From Amycolatopsis sp. FDAARGOS 1241 (GTDB taxonomy: Bacteria > Actinomycetota > Actinomycetes > Mycobacteriales > Pseudonocardiaceae): a stretch of 64,000 nucleotides of DNA. The translations under genes were made by a program, and so were the position numbers. The DNA is taken from positions 7,141,001-7,205,000 of the forward strand of contig NZ_CP069526.1 of assembly GCF_016889705.1 (NCBI RefSeq), read 5' to 3'. Below are positions 9,504 through 17,722 of this stretch, in pieces (the stretch's first letter is position 1; every line of letters begins with the position of its first letter). The notes beneath the pieces were generated by a model. The model saw only the letters and a list, made by a program, of their open reading frames with translations, was not told the origin of the DNA and searched no databases.

Positions 9504-11365
9504 CCGCTTCCGGGGGCCGCCGCGGCACGCAGCGGTTGACGACCGCACAAGCGCTGGTGCGCTGGCTGCTCGCGCAGCGCTCCGAAACGCTCGACGGCCA
9601 TGAGGTGCCGCTGTTCCCCGGCGTGTTCGCGATCTTCGGGCACGGCAACGTCCTCGGCCTCGGCACGGCGCTCGAAGAACACCGGGATGAGCTGCCCGTC
9701 TGGCGCGGGCACACCGAGCAGGGCATGGGGCTGGCGGCCGCCGGGTACGCGAAGGCGACGCAGCGGCGGCAGATCGGCGTGGTGACCTCGTCGATCGGGC
9801 CGGGCGCGCTGAACCTCGTGACCGCCGCCGGCGTCGCGCACGCCAACCGGCTGCCCGTGCTGCTGCTGCCGGGTGACACGTTCGTCAACCGCGCGCCGGA
9901 TCCGGTGCTGCAGCAGGTGGAGCCATTCCACGACGCCACGGCGACGGTGAACGACGCCTTCCGCGCCGTGAGCCGCTATTTCGACCGGATCACGCGCCCG
10001 GAGCAGCTGCTCGCGACGCTGCCGCAAGTCGCGCGGGTGCTCACCGATCCGGCCGACTGCGGACCGGTGACGCTGGCGCTGCCGCAGGACGTGCAGGCGG
10101 AGGTGTTCGACTTCCCCGAGACCCTGTTCGAGCCGGTGACGCACCGCGTGCCGCGGCCGCGGCCGGATCGCCGGGCGGTGACGGAAGCGGCGGGCGTGCT
10201 GCGTGCTTCACGGAAACCGTTGCTCGTGCTGGGTGGCGGCGTGCGGTATTCGGGTGCGGGCCGGCGGGCGCTGGCCTTCGCGGAGAAGCACGGGATTCCC
10301 GTCACGGAAACGACGGCGGGCCGCACGCTCGTGCCTCATGAGCACCCGCTGCACGCCGGGCCGCTGGGCATCACCGGGTCGGCTTCGGCGAACTCGCTGG
10401 CCGCCGCGGCGGACGTGGTGCTGGCCGTCGGCACGCGGCTGCAGGACTTCACCACGGCGTCGTGGACGGTGTTCTCGCGGGAGCTGCGGCTGGTCACGCT
10501 CAACGCCGCGGGGTTCGACGCGGTGAAGCACGGTGCGCTGGCCGTCGTCGGCGACGCACTGGCCGGGCTGGACGACCTGGCCGCGCAGCTGGAGAGCTGG
10601 CGCGTCGATCCACAGTGGACAGCTCGGGCGGCCGAGGAGCGCGCCCGGTGGGACGCGCACGTCGATGCACTGCGGGGCGCGGCGACGGAGATCCCCAGTT
10701 ACGCCCAGGTCGTCGGTGTGGTGAACGACCTGTCGCGGCCGCACGACTACGTGATGACCGCGTCGGGCGGGCTGCCGGGCGAGCTCATCGGCGGCTGGCG
10801 CGGCTCCGGCGAAGTGAGCATGGACGTGGAGTACTGCTTCTCGTGCATGGGCTACGAGCTCTCCGGCGCGTGGGGCGCGGCGATGGCCCACCCCGGCCTG
10901 GTGACCACGCTGCTCGGCGACGGCTCGTACCTGATGCTCAACTCCGACCTGTTCTCCGCGGCGTTCGCGGGGCACCCCTTCGTCGCGGTGGTGTGCGACA
11001 ACGACGGGTACGCCGTGATCGCTCGCCTGCAGCAGAGCCAGGGCGGCAAGCCGTTCAACAACTTCTACGCCGATTCCCGCACCCAGCACGCTTCACCGCC
11101 ACGGGTGGACTTCGCGCGGCATGCGGAAGCCCTGGGCTGCACGGTGTTCTCGGCGACGTCCGTTGCCGGGCTCCGGGATGCGTATGCCACGGCCCGCGCG
11201 GCGGCCGTCGAGGAGAACCGGCCGGCGGTGGTCGTGGTCCGCACGCTGCCCGCGGCCTGGACGGAAGCGGGCGCGTGGTGGGAGGTCGGCGTGCCGGAGC
11301 ACCTCGCGGGCCGGCTGGAGTTCGACACGGGCAAGCAGGAGCAGGTGCGGTACCTGGGCCGTTAG
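9500..11365 (+). CDS. iolD: 3D-(3,5/4)-trihydroxycyclohexane-1,2-dione hydrolase
   Basis: 621-residue thiamine-diphosphate enzyme that opens the cyclohexanedione ring of the inositol pathway to 5-deoxy-glucuronate. Seen: the N-terminal pyrimidine domain with the catalytic-Glu segment RGHTEQGMGLAAAGYA (about residue 70), the central domain (PLLVLGGGVRYSG), and the C-terminal diphosphate domain with GDGSYLMLNSDL near residue 473, which gives the GDG-(25-30)-N metal motif. The start at 9500 (ATG overlapping the iolB stop) has GGGAGGG upstream. An in-frame start at 9467 would add eleven unlikely residues. The stop overlaps that of the convergent hydrolase gene by a few bases. Confidence 0.92.
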   Translation: MTASGGRRGTQRLTTAQALVRWLLAQRSETLDGHEVPLFPGVFAIFGHGNVLGLGTALEEHRDELPVWRGHTEQGMGLAAAGYAKATQRRQIGVVTSSIGPGALNLVTAAGVAHANRLPVLLLPGDTFVNRAPDPVLQQVEPFHDATATVNDAFRAVSRYFDRITRPEQLLATLPQVARVLTDPADCGPVTLALPQDVQAEVFDFPETLFEPVTHRVPRPRPDRRAVTEAAGVLRASRKPLLVLGGGVRYSGAGRRALAFAEKHGIPVTETTAGRTLVPHEHPLHAGPLGITGSASANSLAAAADVVLAVGTRLQDFTTASWTVFSRELRLVTLNAAGFDAVKHGALAVVGDALAGLDDLAAQLESWRVDPQWTARAAEERARWDAHVDALRGAATEIPSYAQVVGVVNDLSRPHDYVMTASGGLPGELIGGWRGSGEVSMDVEYCFSCMGYELSGAWGAAMAHPGLVTTLLGDGSYLMLNSDLFSAAFAGHPFVAVVCDNDGYAVIARLQQSQGGKPFNNFYADSRTQHASPPRVDFARHAEALGCTVFSATSVAGLRDAYATARAAAVEENRPAVVVVRTLPAAWTEAGAWWEVGVPEHLAGRLEFDTGKQEQVRYLGR

Positions 11366-12171
11366 CTCAGGGCCGCTTCGAGCCAGGGCCGCAGGACCGG
11401 CAGCACGGCGTTCGCCGGCATGGCCGTCAAGTGGTCGAGGCCGTCGAGCAACGCGACCGTCCAGCCGCCGGCTTCGAGGGCTTCCCGGTTGCGCACGAGC
11501 GGGCCGGCGATGTCGACGGTGACGCCACCCCAGCGTTCGCCGTACTCGATGCGGTCCTCGGTGCCGGCGAAGCACAACCGCGGGCCCTTGACCTGCGCCG
11601 TGTGGTCGTCGAATCCGCGCAGGGCTTCGTACAGCGTGACGAACTGCCGGGTCTGCGCCGTGGACAGGGTGAAGCCGGCGGAGTCCCAGTCGCCCGGGGT
11701 GGCGGCGCCACCTTCGCTGCGGGGCATCTCGTGAGTGGCGCGGGTGACCGCGAGCATCTCGGCGTATGGGCCGTCGAGCGGCGGGTAGCCGCCCATCGCC
11801 AGCGCGGTGAGGCGGTCGGTGCGCAGCGCCAGCTGCAGCCCGGCGAGGGCGAGCCAGGAGTAGCCGTAGTACGCGAACTCCTCGGCGCCGGCAGCGGTCG
11901 CGATGGCGAGCAGGTCTTCCGTGACGGCGTCCGGCGTGAGGGTGTCCGCGCGCGGGTGGGCGAGCGTGTGGCCTTCGTAGTCGAACGCGATCACCCGGAA
12001 GCCGGTGAGCCCGGCGATGAGCGAACGGCCCAGCTCCGGGTCCGCGTCCCATTGGTGCATCGACTCCGCCTGCTCGCCTTCGGCCGGGCGCGGGTTCACC
12101 GGCAGCAGCACTGCCGGTCCGTCGCCGTGGACCTCGATGCCGATCGAGGTGCCGCCGGGCAGCACAACCAT
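11362..12171 (-). CDS. Alpha/beta-hydrolase
   Basis: 269-residue alpha/beta-hydrolase-fold protein, probably an esterase or lactonase. Seen: a strand with VIAFDYEGHTLA (oxyanion region), the nucleophile elbow YYGYSWLALAG near residue 103 (Ser in G-Y-S-W-L, where the usual small residue after the x position is Leu), LCFAGTEDRIEYG as the acid strand and LDGLDHLTAM carrying the histidine. It follows a flavin monooxygenase on the same strand with a 70-bp gap that holds two CTTTACG-type repeats. Monooxygenase plus hydrolase fits oxidation of a ketone or alkyl compound followed by ester hydrolysis, but no substrate can be named. No clear ribosome site precedes the ATG, so it may be leaderless. Confidence 0.8.
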   Translation of the reverse strand: MVVLPGGTSIGIEVHGDGPAVLLPVNPRPAEGEQAESMHQWDADPELGRSLIAGLTGFRVIAFDYEGHTLAHPRADTLTPDAVTEDLLAIATAAGAEEFAYYGYSWLALAGLQLALRTDRLTALAMGGYPPLDGPYAEMLAVTRATHEMPRSEGGAATPGDWDSAGFTLSTAQTRQFVTLYEALRGFDDHTAQVKGPRLCFAGTEDRIEYGERWGGVTVDIAGPLVRNREALEAGGWTVALLDGLDHLTAMPANAVLPVLRPWLEAALS

Positions 12172-12184
12172 TCGTACCCCATCT

Positions 12185-12231
12185 CTTTACGGCGTAAGGT
12201 GATGGCGGCGACGATACTTTACGCCTTACGG
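12185..12231. promoter_or_regulatory. Paired CTTTACG operator-like repeats
   Basis: Two related 15-mers stand 17 bp apart in front of the hydrolase gene: CTTTACGGCGTAAGG (12185-12199, containing the palindrome TTACG-G-CGTAA) and CTTTACGCCTTACGG (12217-12231). The CGTAAGG and CCTTACG parts are also inverted relative to each other. The AT-rich core stands out in GC-rich DNA. The layout resembles a TetR-family operator, but no TetR gene lies nearby. Confidence 0.5.
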
Positions 12232-12241
12232 AGTTGTCGAG

Positions 12242-13300
12242 TCACCGGCCGAGGAGCCGGCGGATCTCCTGCACGGCCGCGCGGCCGGCGCGGTTGGCGC
12301 CGACGGTGCTGGCCGACGGCCCGTAGCCCACGAGGTGCAGGCGCGGTTCGCCGACGACCCGCGTGCCGTCCATGCGGATGCCGCCGCCAGGCCCCCGCAG
12401 GTGCAGCGGCGCGAGGTGGTCGATGGACGCGCGGAAGCCCGTTGCCCACAGGATCAGGTCCGCGGGCTCGAAGGTGCCGTCCGCCCACACCACACCGTCG
12501 GGCACGAGGTGGTCGAACATCGGCCTGCGGTCGAGGTAACCGGCGGCTTGCGCGGCGCGGACCTCCGGCGTCACGGCGAGGTCGGTGACGCTCACGACGC
12601 TCTGGGGCGGCAGGCCCTGGCGCACGCGCTCGTCGACCTTCGCGACGGCCTGCCGGCCCCAGTCCTCGCTGAACTCCCGGTCGCGCCACACCGGCGGGCG
12701 GCGCGTGACCCACGTCGCCGACTTCGCAACGGGCCCGATTTCCATGAGCAACTGCACGGCCGACGTACCGCCGCCGACCACCACCACGCGGCGGCCGCAG
12801 AACTGCTCGGCGCCGGTGTAGTCGGCAGTGTGCAGCTGACGGCCGCGGAAGGTCTCCTGCCCGGGGTAGTGCGGCCAGAACGGCCGGTCCCAGGTACCCG
12901 TCGCGTTCACGACGGCTCGCGCGGCCCACGTCTCCGCGGGTGTTTCGACGAGCAGGCGTTCGCCTTCATCGCGTACCGCCGTCACGTCGACCGGCCGGTG
13001 CACGGGCAGGTCGAACGTCTTCTCGAAGCGCCCGAAGTACTCGGAGACGACCTCGCTCGCAGGGCGGCTGATGTCGGGCGTGCCGAACGCCATCCCGGGC
13101 AGGTCGTGGATGCCGTGGACCTTGCCGACGACCAGCGACGGCCAGCGGTACTGCCACGCGCCGCCCGGCCGTTTGCCATGGTCGAGCACGACGAAGCCGG
13201 TCTCGTTGGCGAACCCCGAGCGGTGCAGGTGGTACGCCGCCGACAGGCCCGCCTGCCCGGCCCCGATCACCACCACGTCGGTCTCGTGATCCGCAGTCAT
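12242..13300 (-). CDS. FAD-dependent monooxygenase / flavin-containing oxidoreductase
   Basis: 352-residue two-dinucleotide-domain flavoprotein. Seen: the FAD motif VVIGAGQAGLSAAYHL near the N terminus, RPGGAWQYRWPSL as the FAD/substrate loop, the FMO/Baeyer-Villiger-like fingerprint FRGRQLHTADY (F-x-G-x3-H-x3-Y; Trp is usual at the last place), the NADPH motif VVVVGGGTSAVQ near residue 165, and the ATGF segment near the C terminus. I start at the ATG at 13300; the upstream extension MSHRSK is possible but reaches close to the GGDEF stop. Probably NADPH plus O2 oxygenation of a small lipophilic substrate or a related reductase role. It is transcribed toward the alpha/beta-hydrolase, a common functional pair. 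Confidence 0.82.
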   Translation of the reverse strand: MTADHETDVVVIGAGQAGLSAAYHLHRSGFANETGFVVLDHGKRPGGAWQYRWPSLVVGKVHGIHDLPGMAFGTPDISRPASEVVSEYFGRFEKTFDLPVHRPVDVTAVRDEGERLLVETPAETWAARAVVNATGTWDRPFWPHYPGQETFRGRQLHTADYTGAEQFCGRRVVVVGGGTSAVQLLMEIGPVAKSATWVTRRPPVWRDREFSEDWGRQAVAKVDERVRQGLPPQSVVSVTDLAVTPEVRAAQAAGYLDRRPMFDHLVPDGVVWADGTFEPADLILWATGFRASIDHLAPLHLRGPGGGIRMDGTRVVGEPRLHLVGYGPSASTVGANRAGRAAVQEIRRLLGR

Positions 13301-13344
13301 ACAACGTTCAACGAAATCGGTGATCGCGTATTTCGAGCGGTGAC

Positions 13345-14622
13345 TCACACGGCGACGCGGTTGCGCCCGGCGTCCTTGGCCCGGTAGAGCGCGGCGTCCG
13401 CCGACCGCAGCACCTTCTCGAGGGTGTCGCCGGAGTCCGGGTAGCCCGCGACCCCGACCGAGACGGAGAGCCCGGCGATCTCGCTCGTGCCGCCGACGAC
13501 CAGGCGCAGCTCCCCCACCGCGACGCGCACGCGTTCGGCGATCGCGAGCACGTGCGGCCCGGCGGTGTCGGGTAGCAGGACGACGAACTCCTCGCCGCCG
13601 AAGCGCCCGACGGTGTCGGTCTGGCGCACGGCGTCCTCGATCGCCACGGCGACGGCGGCGAGGACCTCGTCACCCGTGAGGTGGCCGTAGGTGTCGTTGA
13701 TGCGCTTGAAGTGGTCGAGGTCGATCATCAGCACGGCGAACTCGCCGCCGCGGCGGGCGCGGGTGAACTCGCGCGAAGCGAGCACGTGCCAGCCGGCGGT
13801 GTTGAGCAGGCCCGTTTTTTCGTCCGTGACGGCGGCGACCTGCAGCTGTTGCTTGAGGAGCAGGTAGCGGTGCAGCAGCAGCAGCGGCGCGACGACGAAG
13901 ACCACCAGCACGGGCTGCGCGACGAGCGCGAGCGCGGCCAGGCCGCCGAGACAAAGCGTCGCCAACTCGAAAGCGTTGTCCTCCCACGTCCCGATGAGGT
14001 CCGCAGACTGCCGGCTGCCGGTGTACAGGTAGATCCCCGCCGCGACGAGCGCCATGTTCACGGCCTCGAACACGGCCGCGGCGATGCCCAGGGCGAGGAC
14101 ACCGTGCCCGGTGTCGAGCGTGGCGTCGTTGAGGTGGTCGACGGTGAGGATCGCCGACGCGGCGAAGCAGCTGAGCATCGCCCAGGCGGTGCTGGCGGCG
14201 AACCGGTGGGCGGGTCTCGTGCGGACGTTGCGCCACACCCTTGTCCACAGATGCAGGTACAGCACCAGCGCGAGCACCGCCACCCACGCCGGCGGCAGCA
14301 GGAACGCGCCAGCGAGGTACCAGACGGATGTGACGTTGATGTGCGTCTGGCCGCTCATCCACCGGCGCAACCGCTCGCTGCGGCGCGACATCTCCGCCTG
14401 GCCGACCCCGAGGATCACCAGCGCGGCGAACCAGCCGAACTGGACCGCACCACCGAAGTCGGTGACCATCGCGGTGCCGGTGGCGACCGCAGCGGCCACT
14501 TCCGTGACCAGCGCGTACCCGATCCACCGCGGGCGGGCCACCGACCACATCGCCCACCGCGCCGGCCAGCCGCGCCACGCCGCGAGCGCACCGCGGGCCC
14601 CTGGGGGGCCAGCACCCTGCAT
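13345..14622 (-). CDS. Membrane-anchored diguanylate cyclase (GGDEF)
   Basis: 425-residue protein with about eight hydrophobic helices in the first 250 residues and a C-terminal GGDEF domain. Seen: the domain start TDEKTGLLNTAGWHVL, the metal site LMIDLDHFKRINDTYGHLTGD, and the active-site RFGGEEFVVLLP (GGEEF variant, normally active), then VSVGVAGYP and ALYRAKDAGRNRV. It would make cyclic-di-GMP from two GTP in response to a membrane signal. No RxxD inhibitory site is obvious five residues before GGEEF (the stretch reads RQTDTVGRF), so product inhibition through the usual I-site is doubtful. The start at 14622 is chosen over far-upstream ATGs that add low-complexity sequence. Confidence 0.88.
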   Translation of the reverse strand: MQGAGPPGARGALAAWRGWPARWAMWSVARPRWIGYALVTEVAAAVATGTAMVTDFGGAVQFGWFAALVILGVGQAEMSRRSERLRRWMSGQTHINVTSVWYLAGAFLLPPAWVAVLALVLYLHLWTRVWRNVRTRPAHRFAASTAWAMLSCFAASAILTVDHLNDATLDTGHGVLALGIAAAVFEAVNMALVAAGIYLYTGSRQSADLIGTWEDNAFELATLCLGGLAALALVAQPVLVVFVVAPLLLLHRYLLLKQQLQVAAVTDEKTGLLNTAGWHVLASREFTRARRGGEFAVLMIDLDHFKRINDTYGHLTGDEVLAAVAVAIEDAVRQTDTVGRFGGEEFVVLLPDTAGPHVLAIAERVRVAVGELRLVVGGTSEIAGLSVSVGVAGYPDSGDTLEKVLRSADAALYRAKDAGRNRVAV

Positions 14623-15042
14623 CGTGGACGCCCCCACCCGAGATGTCAGCCGACGAGGTGGCCCAGAGTAGCCGCTCGCCCCGCCGCGGTGCCCGGACCG
14701 GGGGATTTTCCCACACAGTCTCTGCCCGGCGGTCATGCCGGGAGTAGAGCGGCGGGGCAGTTTTGTCAGGTGGTGGGTTGTTGGGATTGACCCGCTCGAT
14801 CGGTCGCTGCGGGCAAACGTCCTGGGCCTTGCAGCCGATCGCTGCGGGCATGTCAAAGCACTCCCGATCCGCTGAACGGAAGCCCGCCGATCACTCAACC
14901 CTTCAGGACCAGAAAATCGAGCCACTCGCCCGCGGGTGTATGGGTTGTCCACAGGGTGGCCGAGTTGTGGATGAATACTGGCCGGCAGGCCTTGAGCACC
15001 GGGGTTGTCGGGGTGGGCCGATAGAACCGACATGGGCACGCC
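14623..15042. other. 420-bp gap upstream of the GGDEF gene
   Basis: No credible gene. It holds the presumptive GGDEF promoter and one short direct repeat, TCGCTGCGGGCA at 14804-14815 and 14839-14850 (35 bp apart). The right border is the left end of the IS5-like element. Confidence 0.5.
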
Positions 15043-15046
15043 CCCT

Positions 15047-15882
15047 AAGGGATGTCTCGTAACCCGGTGTGGGACTGGCGTGGTCGTTAGTTGATCATGG
15101 TGGTGTGGTGCAGGTGATCACAGCGTCGCAGCCGGAGTGGGTTTCCCCGTTCACGGGGTCGGAGCCGGCGCCGTTCCGGAAGCTGGTGCGGTTGGTCGCG
15201 AAGCGGGGTGGGGCCGAGATCGCGGATGGTCGGCAGGGGCGCTACCGCTGATCGACCGGGTGCTGCTGGTCGCGACCTACGGGGTGTCGCATTCCGCGGC
15301 GCACCGGGGGAAGCGACACGATCGGCCCGCTGCCGGCACTCGCCCCGGTCCGCAAACGCCGGATCGACGCGGTGGCGATCGTGGACGGCACCCTGGCCCC
15401 GACCCGGGATCACCGGCCGGCCGCCCCGTCGAAGAACTACCGCTACTCCACCAACGTGCACGTCGCCATCGACGCCGACACCCCGCTGGTGATCGCCACC
15501 GGCGACCCGCAGCCGGGCCGCCGCAACCACTGCACCGTCTACCACGACTCCGCCATCGCCAAGCAACTCGCCGATCGCCCAGTCATGGCCGATGGCGGCA
15601 CCACGGCAACCCGGAAGTCGTCATGCCCGACCGCAAACCCCATGACGGCGGCTTGCCCGAGTGGAAGGAAAACCTCAACACCACCCACCGCAAGATCCGT
15701 GCCCGCGTCGAGCACGTCCCGGCCAAGATGAAGCGCGTCAAGATTCTCCGCGACTACAGCCGCGCTGCGAACACACTCGCCGACACGATGTCCGCACTCG
15801 CGCACCTGCACAACATCATCCTCGCCGGCTGACCACAACAACCAACTCCACCAACCACAACACCAGTAACGAGACAGCCCTT
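15047..15882 (+). mobile_element. Decayed IS5-family insertion sequence
   Basis: About 836 bp bounded by 17-bp imperfect terminal inverted repeats: AAGGGATGTCTCGTAAC at 15047-15063 and its mate at 15866-15882, 15 of 17 matching. The enclosed transposase is broken into several frames, so the element is immobile by itself. The repeats may extend outward by CCCC on both sides. No clear target duplication is visible. Confidence 0.8.
15105..15832 (+). pseudogene. IS5-family transposase, broken by frameshifts and a deletion
   Basis: The protein can be followed through alternating frames. The N terminus (VQVITASQPEWVSPFTG, RLVAKRGGAEIADGR) is in one frame; LIDRVLLVATYGVSHSAAHR is in a second; IVDGTLAPTRDH with KNYRYSTNVHVAID and DPQPG is back in the first; the C terminus NTTHRKIRARVEHVPAKMK to LAHLHNIILAG is again in the second. 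That requires at least three frameshifts. Compared with intact relatives, about fifteen residues (the WRTNL...LF stretch) are missing between VLLVATY and GVSHSAAHR. The DDE aspartate in IVDGTL and the Arg/Glu-rich C-terminal motif are still recognisable. Confidence 0.85.
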
Positions 15883-15961
15883 GGGGAGGGCTGGGGCTTG
15901 TCTTCCGGCCGGGGGGATGCTTGCAGCAGCTCAGACCGGTCTCGCGCGCGGCGAGGCAAGA

Positions 15962-16000
15962 CCGCCGACGGGCGCCCGGTAGGGGGTAGCCCGTCGGCGG
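15962..16000 (-). terminator. Hairpin downstream of coxG
   Basis: Perfect 12-bp stem, CCGCCGACGGGC (15962-15973) pairing with 15989-16000, around a 15-nt loop, 28 bp beyond the coxG stop. On the minus strand it is followed only by a weak TCTTG stretch, as is common for actinobacterial terminators. Confidence 0.6.
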
Positions 16001-16028
16001 CTGGGAAAGCCCTTCGGCGCGGGGCGCG

Positions 16029-16778
16029 TCAGCGTTTGCGGACCGCGCGGATGATCATGAGGATCACGAAGAGCACCGCGGCGCCGGCGGCGACGGGGAT
16101 CAGGCGTTTGGCCACCGACTGCCCGGCGTAGTCCAACAGGTCGATCGCTTCGGTTTCGCCCGTGGAGCCGCCCGCGGGGACGCTGCGGAGCTGCGGCTTG
16201 GGGGCGGTTTCGGCGGCGGTGGCGGCCGACTGTTCTGCCAGATCGCCGGTAGCGGCGGCTTCTTCCGACGCCGGGGCGGCGGCCGCGGCGGCAGCCGGGG
16301 CAGGTGCGGCGGCGGCGGGCGGAGCCTCCGGGGCGGTCTTCAGGGAGTTCGCCAGGTTGTCGGCGAAGGTGTCCAGGATTTTCCCGCCCACCTCCGAGAT
16401 CAGGCCGCGCCCGAACTGCGCCGGGCGGCCCGTGATGGCGATGTCGCTGGCGACGTCGCCGTGAGTGCCGCCGTCGTCGGTCGAGCGGAGGGTCACGGTG
16501 ACCGTGGCGGCCGCGGTGCCGCCGCCGCGGGAGTCCTTGCCGGAGGCCTTGATGACGACCTTGCGGGCAGCTTCGTCCTTTTCGAGGAATTCGCCGGAGC
16601 CCTTGTACAGCAGGGAAATCGGGCCGAGCTTGACCTTCACCGTACCCGTGAAGGAGTCACCCTCCACCTTCGTGAGCGTGGCCCCCGGCATGCACGGGGC
16701 GACGCGCTCCGGGTCGATGACGGCCTGCCAGACCTCCTCCAGCGGTGCCGGAACGGTGAATTCGTGGTCGAGCCGCAC
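16029..16778 (-). CDS. coxG: CoxG-like SRPBCC protein with C-terminal membrane anchor
   Basis: 249 residues. Seen: an N-terminal CoxG/SRPBCC domain (DHEFTVPAPLEEVWQAV, ERVAPCMPGA, GRGLISEVGGKI), a long Ala/Pro/Glu-rich linker at about residues 150-210, and a C-terminal helix LIPVAAGAAVLFVILMIIR followed by basic residues. CoxG proteins tether or recruit the CO-dehydrogenase-type enzyme to the membrane and may help pass electrons to quinones. The GTG at 16778 is chosen because AGGAGAGGAGG stands seven bases upstream and the longer ATG frame lacks any site. It is the last gene of the coxSLMG group, 90 bp after coxM, with a terminator hairpin following. Confidence 0.88.
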   Translation of the reverse strand: MRLDHEFTVPAPLEEVWQAVIDPERVAPCMPGATLTKVEGDSFTGTVKVKLGPISLLYKGSGEFLEKDEAARKVVIKASGKDSRGGGTAAATVTVTLRSTDDGGTHGDVASDIAITGRPAQFGRGLISEVGGKILDTFADNLANSLKTAPEAPPAAAAPAPAAAAAAAPASEEAAATGDLAEQSAATAAETAPKPQLRSVPAGGSTGETEAIDLLDYAGQSVAKRLIPVAAGAAVLFVILMIIRAVRKR

Positions 16779-16867
16779 GGGCCGACCTCCTCTCCTGCGT
16801 CGAGCGGGCAAAACCGTTGAGGCCCACCTTACGGCTGTGGCAGCCGCAAGGTGGGCCTCGACCCGGA

Positions 16868-17722
16868 TCAGGCTCCGACGGCCGCCGCGAGAGCGCGGCC
16901 CGTCAGCACCCGCGCGAGGTGCTGGCGGTACTCGACGTCGGAGTTGCCGTCGGCGGCCGGGCTGGTGCCGTCGGCGGCGTGGGCGGCGGCCGCGCGGATC
17001 ACGTCCGCGTTGGCCGAAGCGCCCACCAGCGCCTGCTCCACAGCGGTGGCCCGCACCGGTGTGGAACCCATGTTCGTCAGCGCGACGCGGGCCTCCTCGA
17101 TCACGCCGCCCTCAGTGCGGACGGTGACTCCCACCGCGACCATCGACCACGCCTGCGCGACCCGGTTGAACTTCTCGTAGTGCGCGCTCCACCCCGTGTG
17201 CTTGGGCAGCCGCACCTCCACGAGCAGTTCGTCCGGCGCCAGCACCGTCGTGAAGAAGTCCTGGAAGAACTCCGCCGCCGGCACCGTGCGCCGTCCGTCC
17301 GGGCCCGCGATCACCAGAGTGCCGTCCAGCGCCAGCACCGTCGCCGGCAGGTCACCCGCCGGGTCGGCGTGCGCCAGCGAGCCGCCGAACGTGCCGACGT
17401 GGCGCACCTGCGGGTCGGCCACCGTGTCGGTCGCCTCCTTGATCAGGGCGGCGTGCTCGGCGACCAGCGCGTCGCGCTGCACGTCGTAGTGCGTGGTCAT
17501 CGCGCCGATCACGAGGGTGTCGCCCTCCTCGCGCACGCCGCGCATCTCCGCGACCTTGCGCAGGTCCACGATCGTCGTCGGCGCGGCCAGGCGCATCCGC
17601 AGCACCGGCAGCAGGCTCTGCCCGCCCGCCAGCACCTTCGCGTCCTCGCCCGCCGCCGCGAGCGCCTGCACAGCTTCGTCCACACTGGACGGAGCCACGT
17701 ACTCGAACGGGGCCGGGATCAC
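16868..17722 (-). CDS. coxM: Molybdenum hydroxylase FAD-binding medium subunit
   Basis: 284 residues. Seen: the FAD motifs AGGQSLLPVLRMRL (about residue 35) and TFGGSLAHADPAGDLPA (about residue 105), then the C-terminal CO-dehydrogenase flavoprotein domain. It accepts electrons from the two [2Fe-2S] clusters of CoxS and passes them out of the complex. The GTG start at 17722 overlaps the coxL stop as GTGA, so translation is coupled. The S-L-M gene order on the minus strand is less common than M-S-L of true form I clusters, in line with the form II assignment of the large subunit. Confidence 0.92.
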   Translation of the reverse strand: MIPAPFEYVAPSSVDEAVQALAAAGEDAKVLAGGQSLLPVLRMRLAAPTTIVDLRKVAEMRGVREEGDTLVIGAMTTHYDVQRDALVAEHAALIKEATDTVADPQVRHVGTFGGSLAHADPAGDLPATVLALDGTLVIAGPDGRRTVPAAEFFQDFFTTVLAPDELLVEVRLPKHTGWSAHYEKFNRVAQAWSMVAVGVTVRTEGGVIEEARVALTNMGSTPVRATAVEQALVGASANADVIRAAAAHAADGTSPAADGNSDVEYRQHLARVLTGRALAAAVGA

